Shown: positions 1 to 7,038 of the stretch, one piece after another
Position numbering within the stretch: position 1 is the stretch's first letter
How the letters are laid out: every line of letters begins with the position of its first letter
Assembly: GCF_003971255.1 (NCBI RefSeq)
Contig: NZ_CP034660.1
Span: 2,852,001 to 2,916,000 of the forward strand
Direction of reading: 5' to 3'
Source: Colwellia sp. Arc7-635
GTDB taxonomy: Bacteria > Pseudomonadota > Gammaproteobacteria > Enterobacterales > Alteromonadaceae
Length of the DNA: 64,000 bases
Program-made: the position numbers and the translations under genes
The notes under the pieces: generated by a model
What the model saw: the letters and a program-made list of their open reading frames with translations, nothing else
What the model was told of the DNA's origin: nothing
Databases searched by the model: none

Positions 1-89
1 GCACCTGTGCTAGATTGATCGTACTTATGCTTTTTGAATACTTTCCTACAATCTAGACATGCAAACTTTGCAGTAATACTCGACTTCAT
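1..89 (-). CDS. Integron cassette protein with CxxC motif (partial, runs off the window)
   Basis: An open frame starts with ATG at 89 and continues to the window edge. The 29 visible residues begin MKSSITAKF and contain CLDC followed by a basic stretch (RKVFKKHKY). This resembles the first half of small zinc-ribbon proteins, whose second CxxC would lie outside the window. The start lies only about 12 bases inside the cassette boundary at 102/103, as is common for cassette genes, and the gene has the usual orientation away from the integrase. The frame and placement are seen; the zinc-ribbon reading is inference. The function is unknown. Confidence 0.5.
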   Translation of the reverse strand, partial: MKSSITAKFACLDCRKVFKKHKYDQSSTG

Positions 90-96
90 CCTGAAT

Positions 97-189
97 ACCT
101 AACGCTTTGCTAAGGGGCAAATAATACGTTTGCTATAATGCGCGAAGCGCAGCAAACTGTTATTTGTCCGTTTGAGCAACTTGTTATAT
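97..189 (-). other. attC recombination site 1
   Basis: Read on the - strand, the site begins ATATAAC (189-183) and ends GTTAGGT (103-97), which fits the RYYYAAC/GTTRRRY integron core. The inner parts are complementary: 114-132 (GGCAAATAATACGTTTGCT) pairs imperfectly with 151-169, giving the usual imperfect attC hairpin around a short GCGCGAAGCGC centre. It closely resembles attC2 at 413-513. The site is 93 bases long, within the known attC range. It separates the partial CxxC cassette from a cassette with no obvious gene. Confidence 0.85.
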
Positions 190-418
190 GCAACGGTGGT
201 TGTAGCCAAACACTGCACGAAATTAAGTCACCCGTAATAATAAAACCTGACCGTGAACTTTTACGCTACACACGCAAGGTTGAACAAAATTAATAGCGTT
301 GCCACCTTTAAAAAAGGTAAAAGAGGCAATGCTTATTAAAGCTGAGACAAACTAGTTTTAGCGAAAAACTACGAACTAGAAAGTACTTTATTTAAAGCTA
401 ATTTTTAATAGCATATAA
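103..418 (-). other. Gene cassette without an evident protein gene
   Basis: This is the segment between the crossover points of attC2 and attC1, about 316 bases including attC1. I translated both strands and found only frames of fewer than about ten codons after an ATG, so it carries no recognisable protein gene. Such cassettes are known in chromosomal integrons and may carry a promoter, a small RNA or a decayed gene. No promoter or terminator stands out here. Confidence 0.55.
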
Positions 419-513
419 CGCCTCGTTAAGAGGCAAATAATATGTTGGATAAAATAAGCGACGCAGGAGCAAAAGCCAACTGTTATTTGTCCTGCTTGAA
501 CGACTTGTTATAA
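413..513 (-). other. attC recombination site 2
   Basis: On the - strand this 101-base site opens TTATAAC (513-507) and closes GCGTTATAT (421-413), the classical TAACAA...GCGTTA arrangement. The arms AGGACAAATAACAGTTGGC and TGTTGGAT...TATTATTTGCCTCTT are largely self-complementary. Sequence similarity to attC1 is high, as expected for a chromosomal (sedentary) integron whose cassettes share one attC type. It closes the integrase-proximal cassette. Confidence 0.88.
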
Positions 514-533
514 GTAATTATTAAGGAACAGTT

Positions 534-677
534 ATGGATATTATTTTAATGCTTCTACTTCTTCCGTTTGCGACTGCGGGTTTAGCGTTTTACTTAGGGT
601 GGGTTTTACATAAAAATCGTATAACGCCATACCTGCAAGAGTTAGAAGAAAAGCTAATAGAGCGCCAACAATCATGA
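534..677 (+). CDS. Possible small membrane protein antisense to the first cassette gene
   Basis: A 47-codon frame starts with ATG at 534, 5 bases after an AAGGAA ribosome-binding sequence (523-528), and ends with TGA at 675-677. It would encode one hydrophobic segment (about residues 3-24, IILMLLLLPFATAGLAFYLG) followed by a charged tail (LQELEEKLIERQQS). It lies on the strand opposite to normal cassette genes and overlaps the last 45 codons of the 541-879 gene. Its start signal is good, but one of two antisense frames is often a shadow. No family was recognised and existence is uncertain. Confidence 0.35.
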   Translation: MDIILMLLLLPFATAGLAFYLGWVLHKNRITPYLQELEEKLIERQQS

Positions 678-879
678 TTTTCCATCCTTCATTATTGTTG
701 GCTCGTGGCTTTTTTATAGCTACAAATAATTTAGTTACCTGCGGAGTGATTGGATCGTCTCGTTCTTCAATGGCGGTACCTGTGTTGGTTATTTCAGCAT
801 TATCTATTGTCGCGGTAGAATTTTTCGGTAGCGAAATACCTGTGTTACATTTATCTATTTTTACATTTGTGATTTTCAA
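541..879 (-). CDS. Cassette-encoded single-pass membrane protein (unknown function)
   Basis: This 112-residue protein is encoded in the integrase-proximal cassette in the normal direction, away from intI. The start is TTG at 879-877: an AGGAG sequence at 892-888 stands 8 bases upstream and no better ATG is in frame. Residues 1-55 carry a short repetitive pattern rich in T/N/I (VKIDKCNTGISLPKNSTATIDNAEI), like one or two rungs of a parallel beta-helix. Residues about 67-92 form a membrane helix, followed by a polar tail. I do not recognise a family. The cassette spans about 419-912. Confidence 0.6.
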   Translation of the reverse strand: MKITNVKIDKCNTGISLPKNSTATIDNAEITNTGTAIEERDDPITPQVTKLFVAIKKPRANNNEGWKIMIVGALLAFLLTLAGMALYDFYVKPTLSKTLNPQSQTEEVEALK

Positions 880-906
880 TAGGGTAACTCCTATGCGTGA
901 GATTAC

Positions 907-913
907 TTATAAC
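907..913 (-). other. Probable attI-side crossover site
   Basis: On the - strand GTTATAA (913-907) matches the GTTRRRY core. It lies at the junction where the first cassette begins, 14 bases upstream of that cassette gene's ribosome-binding sequence. attI sites have little conserved sequence outside this core, so the call rests on position between intI (start 1143) and the first cassette. Confidence 0.5.
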
Positions 914-1042
914 AGTTTATTAGACGGAAAATTTCCGCCTTTCCACAAGCGAAATGTCCATCTAATGAATATTTATTCAAATCAATATACATAACTTAAT
1001 ATTATTATTCAATACGTTATTGTTAAGCGCTGAATAATGAGT

Positions 1043-1075
1043 TGTAGAAAGGCAGATTTAATCTGCCTTTCTACA
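1043..1075. repeat. Perfect 16-bp inverted repeat between attI and intI
   Basis: Bases 1043-1058 (TGTAGAAAGGCAGATT) are repeated perfectly in inverse orientation at 1060-1075 around a single central base. No U-run follows on either strand: the A-run lies downstream on +, so the T-run is upstream on -. It therefore does not have the layout of a Rho-independent terminator. It lies 23 bases upstream of the LexA box, in the leader between the cassette array and intI. Confidence 0.8.
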
Positions 1076-1097
1076 AAAAAGCGGGAAACATGACTGC

Positions 1098-1116
1098 ACT
1101 GTACAAACAAACAGTA
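1098..1116. promoter_or_regulatory. LexA (SOS) box upstream of intI
   Basis: The sequence ACTGT-ACAAACAA-ACAGTA contains CTGT (1099-1102) and ACAG (1111-1114) separated by exactly 8 bases, the gammaproteobacterial LexA operator pattern. It lies 26 bases upstream of the integrase ATG. LexA control of integron integrases is established in Vibrio and in class 1 integrons, so SOS induction of this integrase is a well-founded inference. Confidence 0.85.
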
Positions 1117-1142
1117 CCCATTTAAATTATTAAGGAAGAATA

Positions 1143-2108
1143 ATGAAATCAGAATTTCTCTCGCATATTAAAGAAACAATGTGGGCCAGACGCTATGCTA
1201 AACGTACGATTGAGTCTTATTTATATTGGATTAAAGCTTACATAATTTTCATTGGCAAAGTTCATCCTAAAGACTGCCATGATAAAGAGGTTGAAAGATT
1301 TTTAAGTTACCTTTCTAATAATCTAAATCTTGCGCCAAAATCTCAAGCATTAGCATTAAACTCTGTTAACTATTTGTATAAATATATTTTAGTTAAACCA
1401 CTTAGTCTTGATTTGCGCTTTAATAAATCTAGAGTGAACCCAAAACTACCGTCAGTACTAACTGCACCAGAAGTAAAAGCACTTTTATCGGCTATAAGTA
1501 TAAACCACCTTTTACTTTGCCAATTAATGTATGGCAGTGGCTTAAGATTAATGGAGGCTGTGCGCTTAAGAGTACAAGATATAAATTTTGACTATCATTG
1601 TATCGAAGTATGGAACGGCAAAGGTGGTAAACACAGAACGGTTACCCTCGCAACTGAACTAACTACAGCACTTATAGAGCAAATATCATTGGTTAGGTCT
1701 TATTATGTATTAGATATGAGGAATGATAATTATTCTGGCGTATATTTGCCTTTTGCTTTAGCGAGAAAATACCCGAGTGCTGCTAAAACATTTAATTGGC
1801 ATTATTTATTCCCATCAAATCGATTATCTTTAGATCCTGAGGTCAATAAATTAAGACGCCATCATATAAACGAAACGGCAATTCAAAAAGCTATAAAGAG
1901 AGCATCTAAAAAATCAGGTATAGATAAAAACATAACTTGTCATACTTTACGACACTCATTTGCAACACATTTACTTCAAAGAGGTGCCGACATTCGGACG
2001 GTACAAGAACAATTGGGACATAGTGACATTAGAACAACGCAAATATATACCCATGTGATAGAGCGTGGTGCAAACGGAGTCACAAGTCCTTTATCAGCTT
2101 TGATATAA
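1143..2108 (+). CDS. intI: Integron integrase (tyrosine recombinase)
   Basis: This 321-residue tyrosine recombinase would carry out site-specific recombination between attI and attC sites to capture, excise and reorder cassettes. An N-terminal SAM-like core-binding domain (about 1-90) precedes the catalytic domain. The catalytic residues are visible: R135 in GSGLRLMEAVRL, H267 and R270 in HTLRHSFATHLL, H293 in LGHSDIRTTQ and Y302 in IYTHV. The extra segment typical of IntI proteins, absent from XerC/D, is present at about 195-240 (YLPFALARKYP...FPSNRLSLDP). The start is ATG with AAGGA 7 bases upstream. It is divergent from the cassettes, has a LexA box in its leader, and appears intact. Confidence 0.93.
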   Translation: MKSEFLSHIKETMWARRYAKRTIESYLYWIKAYIIFIGKVHPKDCHDKEVERFLSYLSNNLNLAPKSQALALNSVNYLYKYILVKPLSLDLRFNKSRVNPKLPSVLTAPEVKALLSAISINHLLLCQLMYGSGLRLMEAVRLRVQDINFDYHCIEVWNGKGGKHRTVTLATELTTALIEQISLVRSYYVLDMRNDNYSGVYLPFALARKYPSAAKTFNWHYLFPSNRLSLDPEVNKLRRHHINETAIQKAIKRASKKSGIDKNITCHTLRHSFATHLLQRGADIRTVQEQLGHSDIRTTQIYTHVIERGANGVTSPLSALI

Positions 2109-2150
2109 GTTAAGTGAATTGTAATTTTTAATAAGATAATTTAGATAAAT

Positions 2151-2236
2151 TGGCGAAGTGAACGAGACTCTAGCCGTAGCTATTGCGTTGCATGTCACTT
2201 GTCTAATAAAGAGATAACTAACTGAACGTTGTGTTT
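2151..2236 (-). pseudogene. Degenerate tRNA-Asp copy 1
   Basis: The sequence TGGCGAAGTGAACGAGACTC at 2151-2170 and TAACTGAACGTT near 2217-2230 align with the two ends of the intact tRNA-Asp genes downstream (TGGCGGAGTGGACGGGACTC and CCAACTGAACTACC). The middle, including the anticodon region, has diverged so that the cloverleaf can no longer form. The flanks also resemble the spacer before the first intact gene. It reads as a decayed tandem copy at the promoter-distal end of the array. Confidence 0.7.
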
Positions 2237-2290
2237 TAAATGATTTGAATACTAGGAAATAGTGAAGAAAATAAAGATTGCTAAATAAAT

Positions 2291-2372
2291 TAACGAAGTG
2301 ACGAGACTATAACCGCAATTATTGCGTTGTAGGTTGCTTTTCTAATAAAGAGATAACCGACTGAACGTGGTT
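2291..2372 (-). pseudogene. Degenerate tRNA-Asp copy 2
   Basis: The segment starts TAACGAAGTGACGAGACTATAA and ends ACCGACTGAACGTGG, matching the 3' and 5' ends of tRNA-Asp in the same order as copy 1. It includes the TCTAATAAAGAGATAAC block shared with copy 1. The spacing to copy 1 (140 bases) and to the first intact tRNA (138 bases) is near the repeat unit of the array. It cannot fold into a functional tRNA. Confidence 0.7.
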
Positions 2373-2428
2373 TATTGAATGCTTTGAATACTGGGAACTA
2401 GCGAGGAAATAAAGATCATTAAATAAAT

Positions 2429-2505
2429 TGGCGGAGTGGACGGGACTCGAACCCGCGACCCCCGGCGTGACAGGCCGGTATTCTAACCAACTGAACTACC
2501 ACTCC
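2429..2505 (-). tRNA. tRNA-Asp (GTC), array copy 5 in transcription order
   Basis: This 77-base gene has CCA encoded at its 3' end (TGG at 2429-2431). The acceptor stem GGAGTGG pairs with CCACTCC, the anticodon loop is CCTGTCACG with GTC, and the T-arm loop is GTTCGAGTC. It has the same sequence as the other four copies and is the last intact copy from the promoter. Confidence 0.97.
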
Positions 2506-2549
2506 GCGTATTTATTTTTGAGTTTAAGGACTCGTTCCTTTGAAACAAT

Positions 2550-2626
2550 TGGCGGAGTGGACGGGACTCGAACCCGCGACCCCCGGCGTGACAGGCCGGT
2601 ATTCTAACCAACTGAACTACCACTCC
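2550..2626 (-). tRNA. tRNA-Asp (GTC), array copy 4
   Basis: This 77-base tRNA gene has a GTC anticodon and an encoded CCA, identical to its neighbours. The spacer to copy 5 (44 bases) differs from the other spacers. Confidence 0.97.
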
Positions 2627-2677
2627 ACACATCTTGCTTCTGTAAATTTTGAAAGGACTTACAACCTTTGAAACAAT

Positions 2678-2754
2678 TGGCGGAGTGGACGGGACTCGAA
2701 CCCGCGACCCCCGGCGTGACAGGCCGGTATTCTAACCAACTGAACTACCACTCC
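2678..2754 (-). tRNA. tRNA-Asp (GTC), array copy 3
   Basis: Identical 77-base tRNA-Asp gene. Together with its spacer it forms a 128-base unit that is repeated nearly exactly in this part of the array. Confidence 0.97.
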
Positions 2755-2805
2755 ACACTTCTTGCTTCTGTAAATTTTGAAAGGATTTACAACCTTTGAA
2801 ACAAT

Positions 2806-2882
2806 TGGCGGAGTGGACGGGACTCGAACCCGCGACCCCCGGCGTGACAGGCCGGTATTCTAACCAACTGAACTACCACTCC
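2806..2882 (-). tRNA. tRNA-Asp (GTC), array copy 2
   Basis: Identical 77-base tRNA-Asp gene. The spacer (cttgcttctgtaaattttga and following) is the same as around copy 3 except for one or two bases. Confidence 0.97.
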
Positions 2883-2933
2883 ACACTTCTTGCTTCTGTA
2901 AATTTTGAAAGGACTTACAACCTTTTGATTAAT

Positions 2934-3010
2934 TGGCGGAGTGGACGGGACTCGAACCCGCGACCCCCGGCGTGACAGGCCGGTATTCTAACCAACTGAA
3001 CTACCACTCC
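2934..3010 (-). tRNA. tRNA-Asp (GTC), array copy 1 (promoter-proximal)
   Basis: Identical 77-base tRNA-Asp gene, the first to be transcribed. It lies about 47 bases downstream of a strong promoter at 3057-3085 on the - strand. Confidence 0.97.
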
Positions 3011-3056
3011 ACACGTTAATCGTTGCCTTCAACACATCTCGTTGAATGCGGCCGGA

Positions 3057-3085
3057 ATAATACGGTTAAGATTCGATGCCGTCAA
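3057..3085 (-). promoter_or_regulatory. Promoter of the tRNA-Asp array
   Basis: On the - strand a -35 element TTGACG (3085-3080) and a -10 element TATTAT (3062-3057) are separated by 17 bases. They are followed by a GC-rich discriminator (CCGGCCGC), which is typical of stringently controlled stable-RNA promoters. No other promoter of this quality precedes the tRNA genes, so the five genes are probably one transcript. Confidence 0.8.
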
Positions 3086-3181
3086 CCAGTTTTTTTCATT
3101 CATTTGTTTAAATGTCTAATTGGTGAGCAATACGACGTTTTTAACAGCAAATATTGCAAAATAAATTTAATCAGTATGCTT

Positions 3182-4561
3182 TTACTTACCTTTTTTACGT
3201 CGCATTAAGATAAACATCAGCACCGCGATGATGATCACAACGGTGTTACCACCAATAATGTAGATAAGTGTGGTTTGCGATTTGTCCGCAATTTCTGCTT
3301 TTTGCACTTCTTTTGCTTGTGCTAACGCTTCTGCTATTTTTTTTGCTTCCATTTCGGCATTAACAATTACTTGTGTATTTTTTTGGTCTGGGTCGAAATT
3401 ATCAGACTGGCCATTAATATTGGGTATTAATGGCCCGCCCACACGATCAACATTAAAGCTAAACTCAGGAACGGTTGCGCGAAACTCTCGACCTTTTGTA
3501 GTTTCACCAAATATATCTATTTTTATTCGGTGCACGCCAGGCTCTGTATAAGCAATATCATGTAGGCGACTTTTGCCCTTGCCTTTCATAACAGCGAAAG
3601 GCGTTACTTGTTTATCAGGAAAAGTCACCTTACCTTGAATTAAAATACTGTCAGGGTTTACAAAGCTATCATCTATAGCAAAGGTAGCGACATGTGGCGT
3701 GCTTCCATCTTGACTGGTTGCTACGGATATAGTGATAGGGTTTTTATGTACCACGACGGGGCTTTGTCGCAGCTCTCTTGTTGCCATAGGCATTTTAACG
3801 ATATAAACGGGTTCCCATTCACCTGGAGCGAAATTTAGCTCGAACTCACCGGTAAATAAGCTGTCGTTAGCATGTTCATCAAGATCTCTGCCGTCATCTC
3901 TAAACGAGGTGAGTTTGACTGGCTCAGCACCAAAATTATAAAAGTCTGCGTTGTTGGTACTAAAGAAATCAACATCAAGCGCTAATACTTGATTAAAGGA
4001 AGGATCGTTAATGGCCATTTCACCATTAAATATCCGCCCTTCCATTTTTAGTGTTTCGCCCTGTAAGATAATTTCAGGTAAGGGCTCTACCGCTAAGTTA
4101 ATTTCTGAAATCACCATAATCTTACTTTCAGGTAATACTTCGCCAATCACCTGCCATGGCCCAATCATCGGTGATTTAATTTTGATCATATCGAAAGTTC
4201 GATCGTCAAACCATTGCACTTTATCTTTTTCTAAGTCGTTAATTTTTAATTTTGCACCATTTGGTTGCACAAGAATGACAGGTTGGGTGCCACTGCGACG
4301 ATAAAACAGTAATGTTACTTCCTCGAGCTGCGCGTCAATACGAAAACGATTATCAAAATAAGGAATTTGGTTTGTAATATTATCATCAGTGTAATATTCA
4401 ATTTCAGCGGGCGCTTGCTGCGCATGAGTGCTTAAGTTGAACATTAATGCTAGTACGGCGCCGGTCAAACTATTTTTAAGTAAAGAGGTACGGTTAAAAA
4501 AACTTATTTTTGTATTGCTGGTGCTTGTACTGTGTGTGTCTGCATTACTTAATTGTGCCAT
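3182..4561 (-). CDS. TIGR03503-like exported membrane-anchored protein
   Basis: This 459-residue protein has a long polar N-terminus and a hydrophobic signal segment (about 29-47, SLTGAVLALMFNLSTHA). A long beta-rich extracytoplasmic region follows, then an Ala/Lys/Glu helix (about 400-428), a final membrane segment (about 433-453) and a basic tail (RRKKGK). The overall type matches the uncharacterised TIGR03503 family of marine gammaproteobacteria. Its start overlaps the end of dnaQ by 13 bases, implying translational coupling. The tail begins with GG before the membrane helix and ends in RRKK, which recalls GlyGly-CTERM signals (see findings). The molecular function is unknown. Confidence 0.7.
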   Translation of the reverse strand: MAQLSNADTHSTSTSNTKISFFNRTSLLKNSLTGAVLALMFNLSTHAQQAPAEIEYYTDDNITNQIPYFDNRFRIDAQLEEVTLLFYRRSGTQPVILVQPNGAKLKINDLEKDKVQWFDDRTFDMIKIKSPMIGPWQVIGEVLPESKIMVISEINLAVEPLPEIILQGETLKMEGRIFNGEMAINDPSFNQVLALDVDFFSTNNADFYNFGAEPVKLTSFRDDGRDLDEHANDSLFTGEFELNFAPGEWEPVYIVKMPMATRELRQSPVVVHKNPITISVATSQDGSTPHVATFAIDDSFVNPDSILIQGKVTFPDKQVTPFAVMKGKGKSRLHDIAYTEPGVHRIKIDIFGETTKGREFRATVPEFSFNVDRVGGPLIPNINGQSDNFDPDQKNTQVIVNAEMEAKKIAEALAQAKEVQKAEIADKSQTTLIYIIGGNTVVIIIAVLMFILMRRKKGK

Positions 4562-5283
4562 AGTGGCGTAGCCCCTTCGTCATTAACGATACTCAAACGT
4601 TTTTCGTGTTCTGTGACTTCATCGGCAGTTGCAGTTAAAACCTTTAATTTAGCACGGTTGAGAGTGACTCTACGAATAGCATTAGCGTCTTCGGCTTGGC
4701 TGTCACCTGACTGCAAGTTTAACGTTGCCTGCTTACGTGTCATTTCAATGTAAACAAATGCCAGTAATTGAGCATCAATCAACGCGCCATGATAGGTACG
4801 GTCTATTAATTTATCGACTTTATAAAAACGGGCCAAATAATCTAAGGTTTTAGGTGAGCCAAATTCATCCTTCGATACTTTTAATGTATCAGTAATGCTA
4901 CATATGTCTGTTGTTTTTGGCAGGCCTCGCATCATTGCAAATTCATGGTCCATAAAACCAACATCAAACTTGGCATTATGAATAACTAAACGAGCACCTT
5001 GAATGAAATTAATAAACTCTTGTGCTATTTGTCCAAATACAGGTTTGTCACGTAAAAAGTCATCGGTCAGGCCATGAATATTGATAACTTCTTGGTCCAT
5101 TACCATTTGCATACCCTGCGCCATAGGCTTGACGTATACATGATAGCTTCGACCGGTTAGTTGACGATTGATCATTTCTACACAACCAATTTCAACAATA
5201 CGGTGTCCCTCACGTGGGTTTATACCCGTGGTTTCCGTATCGAGTATGATCAGTCGTTCGTCTTGCTTGTTTTCTTCAATCAA
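4549..5283 (-). CDS. dnaQ: DNA polymerase III epsilon subunit (3'-5' proofreading exonuclease)
   Basis: This 244-residue DEDDh exonuclease would remove misincorporated bases within the Pol III core. Exo I is at residues 14-20 (LDTETTG, with D15 and E17). Exo II is in VIHNAKFDVGFMDHE. Exo III has the H...D pattern in YHGALIDAQLLA. The C-terminal part, which should bind the alpha subunit, is present. Length matches the family. The TIGR03503-like gene overlaps its 3' end. rnhA, a frequent neighbour of dnaQ, is not seen here. Confidence 0.95.
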   Translation of the reverse strand: MIEENKQDERLIILDTETTGINPREGHRIVEIGCVEMINRQLTGRSYHVYVKPMAQGMQMVMDQEVINIHGLTDDFLRDKPVFGQIAQEFINFIQGARLVIHNAKFDVGFMDHEFAMMRGLPKTTDICSITDTLKVSKDEFGSPKTLDYLARFYKVDKLIDRTYHGALIDAQLLAFVYIEMTRKQATLNLQSGDSQAEDANAIRRVTLNRAKLKVLTATADEVTEHEKRLSIVNDEGATPLWHN

Positions 5284-5340
5284 TGTTTAACCCTTTAATT
5301 TATGGCTTTTGATGTTTATTTTTCAGACTTGCTTTTTAGA

Positions 5341-5832
5341 TTATTTTTCAGGTAATTCTTCAGGAAATTCAGCTAGATTAATGGTAAATCGTTTACTGCG
5401 CAATATATAGAATACAGCTGACATGACTAACGAGCAATGCACCATCAACCAAGATAGCGATTGTAGATGCCAAATAAAATATCCTAAAACGCCGATGAGT
5501 AAGTCGAACGCTAAAGCACCAATCAATAATGTTTTACACTTTTGCCAGCAAGTACGCACCCAAGTTGCCGCATTAGGCCGTCGTAAACTTAAAACAAGCA
5601 CAATAAATAGTCCAATAACACCCGAAACTAAGTTCAGATAAAATAATGATGTTTGCGGATATATCCATTGAATAATACCAACATGGTCGCGCATATTAGT
5701 CACTGACATGATCCAGATGATATAAGCGCGCAAAACAAACAATAAAATAAGATAAATACCGGGTGCCAATTTTAAACAATCAAAGTTATCAAAATCTTTT
5801 GGTAATAAATTTGCGTAATATTTAGTCGACAT
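5341..5832 (-). CDS. DUF2919 (YfeZ-like) inner-membrane protein
   Basis: This 163-residue protein has four predicted membrane helices (about 23-45, 62-82, 100-120 and 124-145) and short polar loops. The pattern with an N-terminal YYANLLPKDFDNFDCLKLAPG segment matches DUF2919, whose E. coli member is YfeZ. It lies 6 bases downstream of the DUF599 gene and so is probably translated with it. No catalytic residues are evident and the function is unknown. Confidence 0.7.
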   Translation of the reverse strand: MSTKYYANLLPKDFDNFDCLKLAPGIYLILLFVLRAYIIWIMSVTNMRDHVGIIQWIYPQTSLFYLNLVSGVIGLFIVLVLSLRRPNAATWVRTCWQKCKTLLIGALAFDLLIGVLGYFIWHLQSLSWLMVHCSLVMSAVFYILRSKRFTINLAEFPEELPEK

Positions 5833-5838
5833 AAACGA

Positions 5839-6603
5839 TTACTTATCACCTTCTGTCTGGTTAGATTTTTTCTGCTTGTTGATCGTGGCATTTTTTAATG
5901 CTTGTTCATGCTCTAAATGCTTTTGCCCAAAGGCAAGTGCGCGGACGGTCTTTGAACTAAACTCTCGATTATATAATATATAAACAACAAACAAACTTGC
6001 TAGCATAAAAAATAACGGATGAAAAAACCAACATAAAGCGGCCATTGAAAAATAATAAGAACGTAAGCCGTAGTTATAAGAATGGGCCGCTTGGTCTTGT
6101 ACCACTGCCATTTGTTCAGCGTATTGTTTTAGATTTATATTACTGTCGCTGCGATCAAACGGACATGCGCCAATCATGACATTAACAAAACCATATTGTC
6201 GCATTGACCAAGTGAATTGAAAAAATGACAGAACAAAAATGCAGGTTAATAAACCTAATTTTAATTGGATCATGGCATGATTAGGAATTTCAGCATATGG
6301 AATTGAACCAATAACCGACTCTAGTTGTTCTACTTGAGCAAATAACGTCAACACTCCGGCAAGTATTAATAGTGTTGAAGAAGCAAAAAAAGCAATATTA
6401 CGTTCTAAGTTAGCTAATAATGCCGCCTCCCCTACTCTAATATCGCGACCAACAATAGCGTACATCCAATGAATTCTATGCTGATGTAGGCACCTTGCCA
6501 CACAATTAGTTGTTTTTGCTTTTCTTCGCGCAAAATCGGTATAACCGACCCAGCAAATAAAGAAACAGATTAACGCAATTACATCAAGTGAAGAAAATGG
6601 CAT
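5839..6603 (-). CDS. DUF599 family membrane protein
   Basis: This 254-residue protein has about five hydrophobic segments (residues about 7-25, 72-92, 112-135, 185-215). The motif FARRKAKTTNCVARCLHQHRIHWM, with NIAFFASSTLLILAG further along, is typical of DUF599. It is the first gene of a pair with the DUF2919 gene. No function is established for the family. The start ATG at 6603 opens with a hydrophobic helix, so no signal peptide is needed. Confidence 0.72.
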   Translation of the reverse strand: MPFSSLDVIALICFFICWVGYTDFARRKAKTTNCVARCLHQHRIHWMYAIVGRDIRVGEAALLANLERNIAFFASSTLLILAGVLTLFAQVEQLESVIGSIPYAEIPNHAMIQLKLGLLTCIFVLSFFQFTWSMRQYGFVNVMIGACPFDRSDSNINLKQYAEQMAVVQDQAAHSYNYGLRSYYFSMAALCWFFHPLFFMLASLFVVYILYNREFSSKTVRALAFGQKHLEHEQALKNATINKQKKSNQTEGDK

Positions 6604-7029
6604 AGTATTTATGAAGTCTTATCATTCTTGGCAAATATAACGTTATTATGCTCTAGAATATTTTAAGATTCGAGAAGTTATTAATGAAATTTACATTACT
6701 CGTTAACGTACGAATGACGAGGAGTAATGAAAAATATCGATGGTAAGTTCAATGAGCAACGTGTTTATCAACCCAAGCAAGACGACATAGGCTAGCGCGT
6801 AGCACATGACTCACGTTTGTACTGAATAAAACGTTAAAATAAGATACCTTATTTCTGACATATAAAGCTCAGCTTTATATTGCCGTAGTATTACTAACCA
6901 TAACTATTTTCCCACAAAGTTAACAATATATTGCCATTTGTTTTCAAATTTGTAACAATTTGTTAAAAGGAATTATCTATATCGCATAATAAGTTACGCT
7001 AAAAAAGTAACAATAATAAGAATATTGGA
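6604..7029. other. Intergenic region with a 21-base palindrome
   Basis: This divergent-promoter region separates the DUF599 gene (-) and the outer-membrane protein gene (+). A perfect inverted repeat, ATATAAAGCT-C-AGCTTTATAT, lies at 6860-6880 and could be an operator. Frames here are only about 20 codons long and not convincing. The last 120 bases are very AT-rich, as expected upstream of the 7039 gene. Confidence 0.5.
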
Positions 7030-7038
7030 GTGGTAAAT

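Noticed and set aside
674-994. 106-codon frame on the + strand over the first cassette
   Set aside because: It lacks a ribosome-binding sequence, runs across the cassette junction at 907-913 into the intI leader, and is antisense to the better supported gene.
2429-3010. Regularly spaced repeats resembling a CRISPR array
   Set aside because: The 77-base repeats are tRNA-Asp genes with cloverleaf features, and the spacers are near-identical to each other, unlike CRISPR spacers.
6663-6790. Two frames of about 20 codons with weak ribosome-binding sequences
   Set aside because: The spacing from GGAG to ATG is too short and the frames overlap each other without recognisable features.
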